Source: Alphaproteobacteria bacterium MarineAlpha9_Bin7
GTDB taxonomy: Bacteria > Pseudomonadota > Alphaproteobacteria > UBA7887
DNA: 6,963 nucleotides
Assembly (NCBI GenBank): GCA_002938115.1
Contig: PTKD01000111.1
Location: forward strand, 1 to 6,963
Reading direction: 5' to 3'
Shown: positions 1-5,900 of the stretch, in pieces
Numbering within the stretch: position 1 is the stretch's first letter
Layout: each line of letters opens with the position of its first letter
The notes under the pieces: generated by a model
Databases searched by the model: none
Seen by the model: only the letters and a program-made list of their open reading frames with translations
What the model was told of the DNA's origin: nothing
Program-made: the position numbers and the translations under genes

Positions 1-32
1 TTGCTGCTTTTCAAACGAGTGCCGTGGTGTTT

Positions 33-575
33 TTAAGCCTCTAGGCGTTTCAGCAGCTTTTCTTTCCATTCCGTTCGAGGTTGAAACCCAGGGTAACCCT
101 GGTAGACTCGTTCGGTTTGCCGTGAAATCTCATCATCCGTCAAATTGAGGTCAAGAGGATCACTGATCGGTTGTTCAACATACCAGGGGCTATCAACGAA
201 TATTTCCACGCGATTCCCTTCTGGGTCTTTGAAATAAAGCGACCAAGCAAGTCCATGATTGATTGGAGCTAAATTAGAAATATCAGGATTCCCAGTTAAC
301 AGATCACGAAATTCACGTAATAGAGTTAAGGAGTCGACCCGAAAAGAAATTTGATTCAGTATTCTAATGCCATGCGCGCCATTACGGCCGGATGCCAAAA
401 CCAATTGGTGATGTTCATTTGCATCTCTGCTCATAAAGACTAGCTCTCTTTCAGGCAAGGTTCCACGATCCGTAACTACCAACCCAAGCATGGTACGATA
501 AAATTTTTCCATCCGAGCCAAATCATGCACATAAAGACCAACATGGCTGAACATTATTTTTGGTACATTTGCCAT
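33..575 (-). CDS. VOC-fold metalloenzyme (extradiol dioxygenase/glyoxalase-like), 180 aa
   Basis: This is a single-domain vicinal-oxygen-chelate protein, a fold that uses a divalent metal for ring cleavage, isomerisation or lyase chemistry in the cytoplasm. The first strand reads FSHVGLYVHDL with candidate metal ligand His11. The last strand is DPEGNRVEIFVD with the conserved metal Glu124, followed by the SPWYVEQP tail seen in catechol-dioxygenase-like members. Where many relatives have a His in LNHxxF, this one has Gln75 (LNQISFRVDS). His55/His56 and His107 (NHGLAWS) are also present. An in-frame ATG lies further upstream at 599, but GAGGA at 583-587, seven bases before the ATG at 575, favours the shorter form. 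It is the second gene after the SMP-30 lactonase, 48 bases away, so probably co-transcribed. The substrate is unknown. The fold is certain; ring-cleavage activity is only possible. Confidence 0.9.
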   Translation of the reverse strand: MANVPKIMFSHVGLYVHDLARMEKFYRTMLGLVVTDRGTLPERELVFMSRDANEHHQLVLASGRNGAHGIRILNQISFRVDSLTLLREFRDLLTGNPDISNLAPINHGLAWSLYFKDPEGNRVEIFVDSPWYVEQPISDPLDLNLTDDEISRQTERVYQGYPGFQPRTEWKEKLLKRLEA

Positions 576-582
576 GGAATAT

Positions 583-587
583 TCCTC
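583..587 (-). promoter_or_regulatory. Ribosome binding site deciding the VOC gene start
   Basis: GAGGA on the minus strand lies seven bases before the ATG at 575. It lies inside the longer open frame that begins at 599, and no comparable SD precedes 599. This is the reason for choosing 575. Confidence 0.65.
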
Positions 588-623
588 GATACTAACCATA
601 CACTACGATCACCAATTATATCC

Positions 624-1568
624 TTACATTTGGTGTGCCGTATTCAAAAAATTGAGTGGCAGACCAGCCCTCGGCCAATCGCAGGCAACCAACTGTCCCT
701 GCCACGATAAAGTGAGGAAGGCGGTGCGTAAGCCTTCTCCGCCGAAGCAAATGTTTGTTGTGTAGGGGTCATCGGTTTCTAAAAAGTCGGTAGTGCCACC
801 ACTCGGTCGAGCAATCGTAATTCCTCCTGTCATCAGTGTTGCGACACAAATATTTCCATTAGCTTCCACAGCAAGAGAGTCGAAACGGCGAAATCCCCCA
901 TCACAGGTTACTAGACGGCCACCATTCAGTGATTGAGGGAAGGGTAATTTCTCTACAATCCCATCCCCAATTATAGAAAAGTCGTAAAGGCGTGCACCCT
1001 CGGTTTCGGCCACATAGAGAGTCTTTTCGTCTGGCGACAGTCCAATGCCGTTTGGAGTAGTAATCGGTTGTATAACCTCCTTTATTTCTCTTCCGTCTGG
1101 GCGCGCCCAGTACACAGCTCCTCGATCCATGTCCCGTGATCTAGACTTTCCGAGATCGGTAAACCACATATTTCCCTTTTGATCGAAAACTAAATCGTTT
1201 GGCCCGTTAAGCTTGTGGTTGCCGCATCTGTCGTAGAGTCGTTCTACGCTTCCGGTGGCAAGATCCACTCGCTCGATACGTCCGGTGTCGTAGTCATCCG
1301 CTTGGCGAATCGGCCGAATTCGGCCGGATAGGGAATCTTGTTCCCATTCAAAGCCGCCGTTGTTGCAGATATAGCAGGCCCCATCTGGGCCGATTGCCGC
1401 ACCATTTGGGCCACCGCCGGTTTTAGTTATGATTTCCGTTCGGCCGTCCGATAGAACGCGTGTGAGAGTGCCTCGCGCGATTTCTACTAAGATTACTGAT
1501 CCGTCCGGCATAGCTATCGGGCCTTCCGGAAAATGCAGGCCAGTGGTGATGATACGGACTTTTTTCAT
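624..1568 (-). CDS. SMP-30/gluconolactonase/LRE family lactonase-like protein, 314 aa
   Basis: This is a six-bladed beta-propeller of the SMP-30 (regucalcin/gluconolactonase) family, which hydrolyses sugar or other lactones using a metal in the central channel. Visible metal-site elements in order are Glu15 in GLHFPEGP, the loop LNGPNDLVFD (Asn121, Asn124, Asp125), Asn173 in TTPNGIGLSPD and the catalytic-type Asp230 in RRFDSLAVE. The repeated blade strands of the type G-N-M-W-F-T-D and T-L-Y-V-A-E-T are clear. Length fits the family (about 290-320 aa). The open frame extends upstream to 1673, but those 35 residues are low in family character, and AGGAG at 1574-1578 sits five bases before the ATG at 1568. 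It is the first gene of a leftward pair with the VOC gene and is divergent from the zinc-finger gene. There is no visible signal peptide, so it is probably cytoplasmic. The actual lactone cannot be deduced. Confidence 0.92.
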   Translation of the reverse strand: MKKVRIITTGLHFPEGPIAMPDGSVILVEIARGTLTRVLSDGRTEIITKTGGGPNGAAIGPDGACYICNNGGFEWEQDSLSGRIRPIRQADDYDTGRIERVDLATGSVERLYDRCGNHKLNGPNDLVFDQKGNMWFTDLGKSRSRDMDRGAVYWARPDGREIKEVIQPITTPNGIGLSPDEKTLYVAETEGARLYDFSIIGDGIVEKLPFPQSLNGGRLVTCDGGFRRFDSLAVEANGNICVATLMTGGITIARPSGGTTDFLETDDPYTTNICFGGEGLRTAFLTLSWQGQLVACDWPRAGLPLNFLNTAHQM

Positions 1569-1573
1569 TAATT

Positions 1574-1578
1574 CTCCT
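1574..1578 (-). promoter_or_regulatory. Ribosome binding site deciding the SMP-30 gene start
   Basis: AGGAG on the minus strand with a five-base spacer to the ATG at 1568. It rules in the internal start over the longest frame starting at 1673. Confidence 0.75.
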
Positions 1579-1638
1579 AGTGCAGTATGCTGTTGAGGCT
1601 GTTGGCAAGTATGTGGAGCGGTCACATATGTAGCCCAA

Positions 1639-1666
1639 ACGATAATTGAATCATCGGAATTGGCAA
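1639..1666 (-). promoter_or_regulatory. Candidate sigma-70-type promoter for the lactonase-VOC pair
   Basis: On the minus strand TTGCCA (1661-1666) and TATCGT (1639-1644) are separated by 16 bases. The match is 5/6 to the -35 and 4/6 to the -10 consensus. Transcription would begin near 1632, leaving a leader of about 64 bases to the ATG at 1568. This is a pattern match only, and other weaker pairs exist in the same gap. Confidence 0.3.
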
Positions 1667-1699
1667 TGCTCAATGGGCACTATCCACTTACCGTTTTAA

Positions 1700-1733
1700 G
1701 TATGAACGATGTTTGCTTCTCGTTCGTTCGTAC
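1700..1733. promoter_or_regulatory. Inverted repeat, possible operator in the divergent intergenic region
   Basis: GTATGAACGA (1700-1709) and TCGTTCGTAC (1724-1733) are complementary at 9 of 10 positions with 14 bases between the arms. The dyad lies between the two divergent genes, upstream of both candidate promoters, where a shared regulator could bind. The spacing and arm length fit a dimeric helix-turn-helix protein. No regulator gene that would obviously bind it is in the window. Confidence 0.4.
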
Positions 1734-1779
1734 GCAGGAAGTCAACCAAAAAATAAGAAAGATTGATCATCAAAATTGG

Positions 1780-1809
1780 TTGTATGCCCGTGCGAGCGTA
1801 GTTTATACA
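1780..1809 (+). promoter_or_regulatory. Weak candidate promoter for the zinc-finger gene
   Basis: TTGTAT (1780-1785) and TATACA (1804-1809) are 18 bases apart. Matches are only 3/6 and 4/6. Transcription starting near 1816 would leave almost no leader for the GTG at 1820 but about 35 bases for the ATG at 1850. Confidence 0.2.
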
Positions 1810-1819
1810 GGGTTAAGAA

Positions 1820-2488
1820 GTGTTTATTTCGGGTTTAAAGAATTCACCCATGATTTGGTTTAGCTGGAGTGTTTCTGAAGCGGGGTACGAGGCCCGGGAC
1901 GGAGCCCTGTTGGCCAGGAGCCCACCTAAGGTCCGGGCTGTTGTGTGTCTGAAAGACGACTTCGCTGAGAAAATATGTTTGGATTTCATAGCACTTGACG
2001 GCAGTCCCGAAAGCATAACCAATTTTGCAAATCAATATGGCTTGTTGAGAAATCATTCTCCCCAGTCCGAGCCTTTGGTTCTTTGGGTTGAAGAAATTAA
2101 AGCCATGCGCGACGTTCTGTTGGCAACAAATGAGGGCCGTTTCGCGGAGGCATTAGAAAAGTATACCATTGGTTATGCGAGGCAGCGTGGAGCAAAGGCG
2201 GGGTTTGCTCCAAACGTCACAAATTCTGAGTTCGAGTTTCGATGTGTGGCCCTTGATCTTGCGTCTTGGTTTTGGTTGCAAATAGGACAAAATTTGCGAA
2301 ACAGACAAGTTGGCAGATGCCGAGAGTGTGGAAGCTTATTTTTTAAAGGCGGCGGGAAAGGAACCCGTAGAGCACAGAGTCGTAAAACGAAGCAATTTTG
2401 TACTCCTGGATGCAAGGTGCTTTATAACAATCGAATTTCCGTGGATAAGAAGAAACACCTAGACCAAACTCATCACGCAGCTGTTTAG
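1820..2488 (+). CDS. Uncharacterised protein with C-terminal Cys4 zinc-finger-like module, 222 aa
   Basis: I do not recognise a named family with certainty. The C-terminal third carries CRECG (Cys167, Cys170) and FCTPGC (Cys194, Cys198), a CxxC-x23-CxxxC pattern like treble-clef or ribbon zinc fingers, with many Lys/Arg residues between the pairs and after them (ISVDKKKH), suggesting nucleic-acid or protein binding. The N-terminal part has a segment ITNFANQYGLL followed by a helical stretch (about 85-125), reminiscent of the N-terminal regions of CGNR-type/ABATE zinc-finger proteins, although the CGNR signature itself is absent. There is no membrane segment or signal peptide. The listed start is GTG at 1820 with AGGG (1809-1812) seven bases upstream. 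ATG at 1850 would give 212 aa and has only a weak SD. The gene stands alone on its strand, divergent from the lactonase operon. A regulatory role is inferred from position and the zinc module only. Confidence 0.75.
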   Translation: MFISGLKNSPMIWFSWSVSEAGYEARDGALLARSPPKVRAVVCLKDDFAEKICLDFIALDGSPESITNFANQYGLLRNHSPQSEPLVLWVEEIKAMRDVLLATNEGRFAEALEKYTIGYARQRGAKAGFAPNVTNSEFEFRCVALDLASWFWLQIGQNLRNRQVGRCRECGSLFFKGGGKGTRRAQSRKTKQFCTPGCKVLYNNRISVDKKKHLDQTHHAAV

Positions 2489-2579
2489 AAAAATGCTGAG
2501 TGGCATACCCTTTACGTCAGGTTTTCTCGGTCTAGGGTATTCAGAGAACGAATTGCGGGTGCAATTGTACGGTAAATTG

Positions 2580-2608
2580 CAAACTTTAAAAGTTTGGCCT
2601 TATTTTTG
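2580..2608 (+). terminator. Possible weak intrinsic terminator after the zinc-finger gene
   Basis: CAAACTT (2580-2586) and AAGTTTG (2590-2596) form a perfect 7-bp stem with a 3-base loop, followed after three bases by a T-rich run (2600-2607). The stem is AT-rich, so it would be a poor terminator. It sits about 90 bases after the stop codon at 2486-2488. Confidence 0.3.
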
Positions 2609-2748
2609 CTTGATCATAGCGGATAATAGAATAGAACCGATACATTGCTTATGAGGGGATGAATCTAGCATCCTCCGTTCAACATGGTCGTTACCGGCGC
2701 GTCTTCCGACCCACTTTACCGTCTTCATGGCTTGCTATCGGGGTTAGT

Positions 2749-2760
2749 GGCAACGTTGCC
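2749..2760. promoter_or_regulatory. Perfect 12-bp palindrome upstream of the MFS gene
   Basis: GGCAACGTTGCC is fully self-complementary and ends 40 bases before the transporter ATG. The position suits an operator for a repressor of the efflux gene, but no promoter elements could be placed with confidence around it. Confidence 0.3.
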
Positions 2761-2800
2761 TTTAAGAGCTTGATGGTTTGGTTGTGGGGTAGGCGTCGGG

Positions 2801-4369
2801 ATGACTCAAACATCATCGGTGAGAGAAGAGCGGCAGCTCGGCGTGAAAGAGTTGCTGGCATTTATTGGTATGGCACTCGGCATGTTTTTGGCAGTGTTAA
2901 ATATTCAAATCGTCGGCAGTTCTTTTGATCAGATTAAGGCAGGTTTATCCGCCGGGCCAGAGGAAGTTAGTTGGGTTTTGACGTCGGCACTAATTGCTGA
3001 AGTAATTATGATTCCGATGTCGGGCTGGCTATCTAGATTGATGTCGACGCGATGGTTGTTCACGGGCTGTGCACTCGGATTTGGCGCCGCGAGTATTGGA
3101 TGTGCTCAAGCAACAAGCATTGAACAGATGATATTTTTTCGCGCTGCACAGGGATTTATGGGGGGTGGCCTGGCTCCTATGATTTGGGCTGCCATATATA
3201 TTTCCTTCCCGAAACGTTATCAAAATTATCTTTTGGCAATAGTTTCTTTGTTGGGCACTAGTGCAGTCGCTTTAGGACCAAGCCTTGGCGGATGGATAAG
3301 CGAAGAAGCATCTTGGCCTTGGCTTTTCTACTTTAGCGTCCCCTTCGCCGCTTTATCTGCACTTATGGTTTTTCTCTTCTTAGATGTTGATAGGCCCGAT
3401 TGGTCAATTGCTGAGGAGATTGATCTCCTTGGAATATTGCTAATGGCCACATTTTTTATGTGTTTGCTCGTAGTGCTGGAGGAGGGCCGACGGGAGGATT
3501 GGTTTGCATCACGGCTAATTGTGGTTTTGTCTATCACCTCTGCCATATCGGGTTTTCTTTTTGTTTGGCGCGAACTGACCTGTTCAAAACCACTGATTGA
3601 TCTGCGGGTGTTTGGATATTTCAATTTTTCGCTGGGGGCGTTTTATGTTGCGGTATTTGGTGCTGGCATGTTTGTGCCCCTTTACTTGTTGCCTTTGTTT
3701 TTGTCGCGGATCATAGGATTAAATACGTGGCAAATCGGCTCTATGCTTGTAGTCCTCGGTGTCACGATGATGGTAACGGGGTTTTGTATGCCACTTCTAA
3801 TGCGATTGTTCAGTCTACGGACGATCGCAATTGTTGGTTTCAGTATGATGTCGCTTGGTACTTGGTATCAGGCGCAACTTAATTTCAACACGGGATTCGT
3901 AGAACTTCTGCTTCCTCAAGTTTTGCGAGGTGCGGCTACGCAAATGTGTTTTTTATCTATGATGGGTCTTGCCGTGGGCTCTTTACCAGAGCATCAGGTA
4001 AAAGCGGGCACCGCGTTATTCCAACTTACTATGCGACTTGGTGCCGCCGTGTGTGTGACCATCGCCAACAATTATTTGTTTATTCGAACTCGACATCACT
4101 ATCATGAAATTCGTGAGTCAATCGCTGTTGGAGATCCTATGGCCAAAGAAACCTTAGGTCTTCTCGAGGCAAGTGGTTCCCGTGCGTTGGGAGAGTCTCC
4201 GTGGGCACTTATGGCTTCACTTCAGAGGTATGCTGCGTTAGGTGAACGTGAGGCAATGATCTTGGCCTTTAACGAAGTGACGACAGTCGTGGCCCTGTGT
4301 ATCGCCGCAACTTTGATATTCATGCCGTTGATAGGGAGAGGTCGTCGACCTTCAACGGGGCCGGTATAG
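2801..4369 (+). CDS. DHA2-family (EmrB-like) MFS transporter, 522 aa
   Basis: This is an inner-membrane proton-driven transporter of the drug:H+ antiporter-2 type, normally with 14 transmembrane helices; length and hydrophobic pattern fit. The first helix ends MFLAVLNIQIVGSSFDQI, the counterpart of the LDxTIANVA motif of EmrB, with Asn34 in place of the usual Asp. The loop IPMSGWLSRLMSTRWLF (71-87) corresponds to motif A, FFRAAQGFMGGG (112-123) to motif B with Arg114, and ALGPSLGGWI (157-166) to antiporter motif C. A polar region (HHYHEIRES and onward) before the last helix is the expected large loop. The start ATG has AGG (2791-2793) seven bases before it, and an in-frame TGA at 2771 limits the N terminus. 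No HlyD/EmrA membrane-fusion partner gene is next to it. It is convergent with the deacylase gene. The substrate is unknown: efflux of a toxic aromatic or drug is typical, uptake is less likely. Confidence 0.93.
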   Translation: MTQTSSVREERQLGVKELLAFIGMALGMFLAVLNIQIVGSSFDQIKAGLSAGPEEVSWVLTSALIAEVIMIPMSGWLSRLMSTRWLFTGCALGFGAASIGCAQATSIEQMIFFRAAQGFMGGGLAPMIWAAIYISFPKRYQNYLLAIVSLLGTSAVALGPSLGGWISEEASWPWLFYFSVPFAALSALMVFLFLDVDRPDWSIAEEIDLLGILLMATFFMCLLVVLEEGRREDWFASRLIVVLSITSAISGFLFVWRELTCSKPLIDLRVFGYFNFSLGAFYVAVFGAGMFVPLYLLPLFLSRIIGLNTWQIGSMLVVLGVTMMVTGFCMPLLMRLFSLRTIAIVGFSMMSLGTWYQAQLNFNTGFVELLLPQVLRGAATQMCFLSMMGLAVGSLPEHQVKAGTALFQLTMRLGAAVCVTIANNYLFIRTRHHYHEIRESIAVGDPMAKETLGLLEASGSRALGESPWALMASLQRYAALGEREAMILAFNEVTTVVALCIAATLIFMPLIGRGRRPSTGPV

Positions 4370-4400
4370 GAAGAAGTTGTCTCCACGGTGCATTGGCCGT
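4370..4400. other. Convergent gap between MFS and deacylase genes
   Basis: Only 31 bases separate the two stop codons. I see no GC-rich hairpin followed by a T-run on either strand, so no bidirectional intrinsic terminator is evident. An 11-bp dyad, GGTCG-T-CGACC (4340-4350), lies just inside the end of the transporter gene, but its one-base centre makes it a poor hairpin. Confidence 0.5.
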
Positions 4401-5888
4401 TCAGCAACCTGACGTCGTGTTTGACCCCATTTGTCCGAGAGATTGCCGGCGGAGCGCAAGTCCGGGACGGGCACCTGTGGCGGCGCCATTCTCCCACACC
4501 GCGCGACCATTCACCATCACGAGATCAATGCCCTCTGCTGCTCGGGTTGGTGCTTCGAATGTTGCGCGATCAATCACGGTTTTTTGATTGAATAACACCA
4601 GATCAGCGTATGACCCGACGTTTAACTTGCCTCGTTCCATAAGCCCAAATTGTGCTGCCGGTAAACTCGTCATACGGCGTACAGCCTCCTCTAGTGTAAA
4701 TAGGCCACGCTCCCGCGCGTAGTGACCTAATACCCTAGGGAAGGTGCCCCATAGTCGTGGATGCGGATGATCATCGTGAGGTAAGCCATCCGATCCGATC
4801 ATTGCTTTGGGATGTGACAGGATTCGTTGGACATCGTCTTCGCTCATCATGAAGTAAATTGCGCCAGCTGGTGCCAGAGCCCGGGCGGCTGTTATGAGAT
4901 CGCATCCCAATTCTTCGGAGATATGGGACAGATCTTGACCTGCCATTTCCGGGTGCGGCTTAGACCAAGTGACCACAATCCTAGAGGCTGTCTCTAGTCG
5001 TTTCACTCCAAGCACTGTGGAGCTCGCCACGTAAGGATACACGTCAAAAGCGATTGCTTGGTAATTGCTTGCTTCGTCAATCATTCTGAGGGTTTGTCGT
5101 GAGCGTCCGTGATTGGATATTCCACCAACTTTATGATGAGAAATCACGATGGGTACATTGGCATCACGGCCGATACGAAAACTTTCTTCAAGTGACTGCT
5201 CAATATGATCTCCTTCGTTACGCATGTGGGTGGTGTGTATCCCGCGTGCGTCACGAATTGATTTCGCAAGTTCTATCACCTCTGACGTTGGTGCGGCAGA
5301 AGCTGGCTCGTAATAAAGCCCGGTACTCATGCCGATTGCACCGGCCTCGAGCGCGTGATCCAGTTGATGGCGCATACTTTTTATTTCCTCGCCGGTAGCA
5401 GGGCGCTCAAGATTATCCATCGCGCCAATTCGTAGTGTCGAATGGCCAACTTGAGCAGCTAAATTTACCGCTGGGGGCTCGTTGTCGAGAGCATTTAAAT
5501 AAGCGGAAAAGTCGGGAAATAAAGACTCAGGCCGATCAGCAATCAAGTCGAGTGGAGGCGGCAACAACTTGCTGGTAAGCGGCGCTAAACTAATACCACA
5601 ATTTCCAGTGATTACAGTTGTGACCCCTTGGCTGATTTTGCAAGCCATTATGGGATCTGATAGTACGGCGCGGTCGTCGTGGGTATGAACATCGATAAAT
5701 CCCGGTGCTACGGCCCTAGCATTCGCTTCAATTTCCCTACTGCCTGAGACTTCAGACAGATCTCCGATGGCGACGATCTTGTCGTTGGTGATGGCGACGT
5801 CACCGTACGTGGCAGGTGATCCAGTTCCGTCGATCAAATGCGCGGATCGAATGACAACGTCAGCGTGTCTAAGATTCGGTTTTGCCAT
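4401..5888 (-). CDS. N-acyl-D-amino-acid deacylase-type amidohydrolase, 495 aa
   Basis: This is a zinc amidohydrolase of the D-aminoacylase (Amidohydro_3) group, cytoplasmic, which removes an acyl group from N-acyl-D-amino acids or related amides. The metal-site set is complete: His68 and His70 in FIDVHTHDD, Cys97 in TGNCGIS, His221 in TTHMRNEG, His251 in ISHHKVGG and the catalytic Asp367 in IGSDGLPHDD. These fall one residue later than the corresponding residues recalled for the characterised Alcaligenes D-aminoacylase (Cys96, His220, His250, Asp366). GAIGMSTGLYYEPASAAPTSE is another family hallmark. An N-terminal small beta domain (about 10-60, VVIRSAHLIDGTG) and a C-terminal one (about 425-470, GSYADLVLFN) frame the barrel. 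Length is close to the family norm of about 480-500. ATG at 5888 lies 12 bases after the crotonase stop and has no clear SD, suggesting translational coupling. Hydantoin, lactam or other N-acyl substrates remain possible. Confidence 0.93.
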   Translation of the reverse strand: MAKPNLRHADVVIRSAHLIDGTGSPATYGDVAITNDKIVAIGDLSEVSGSREIEANARAVAPGFIDVHTHDDRAVLSDPIMACKISQGVTTVITGNCGISLAPLTSKLLPPPLDLIADRPESLFPDFSAYLNALDNEPPAVNLAAQVGHSTLRIGAMDNLERPATGEEIKSMRHQLDHALEAGAIGMSTGLYYEPASAAPTSEVIELAKSIRDARGIHTTHMRNEGDHIEQSLEESFRIGRDANVPIVISHHKVGGISNHGRSRQTLRMIDEASNYQAIAFDVYPYVASSTVLGVKRLETASRIVVTWSKPHPEMAGQDLSHISEELGCDLITAARALAPAGAIYFMMSEDDVQRILSHPKAMIGSDGLPHDDHPHPRLWGTFPRVLGHYARERGLFTLEEAVRRMTSLPAAQFGLMERGKLNVGSYADLVLFNQKTVIDRATFEAPTRAAEGIDLVMVNGRAVWENGAATGARPGLALRRQSLGQMGSNTTSGC

Positions 5889-5900
5889 TTTTTATCAAAG

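Larger units (their letters stand above)
2489..2800 (+). other. 312-base gap between the zinc-finger gene and the transporter
   Basis: No supportable gene. It holds two small inverted repeats and a T-rich stretch in its first 120 bases, a -10-like GATAAT (2622-2627) without a good -35, and a 12-bp palindrome near its right end. A 29-codon open frame (ATG 2684 to TGA 2771-2773) lies in the same frame as the transporter but has no SD. The TGA shows that the transporter cannot extend further upstream than this point. Confidence 0.6.

Noticed and set aside
31..52. GCCT/AGGC hairpin at the end of the VOC gene as a terminator
   Set aside because: The loop is only two bases and the following bases on the minus strand are A-rich, not a T-run.
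1569..1673. N-terminal extension of the SMP-30 protein to 1673
   Set aside because: The extra 35 residues do not resemble the family and a strong SD precedes the internal ATG at 1568.
1743..1782. CAACCAA / TTGGTTG inverted repeat and TTGAT-N-ATCAA in the divergent gap
   Set aside because: The arms are short or widely spaced and their centres do not coincide with each other, so chance occurrence is likely; the 1700-1733 dyad is the better candidate.
2684..2773. 29-codon possible leader peptide in frame with the transporter
   Set aside because: It has no SD, no attenuator-like codon run, and nothing suggests translation. It is mentioned only because its TGA bounds the transporter start.
2659..2928. 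89-codon plus-strand open frame overlapping the start of the MFS gene
   Set aside because: Its second half is an out-of-frame reading of the transporter, it is Arg-rich with no family character, and the GAGGGG before its ATG touches the start codon with no spacer.
4222..4587. Several 67-96-codon open frames around the convergent gene ends
   Set aside because: They are shadows of the transporter and deacylase genes in other frames, with biased composition and no domain features.
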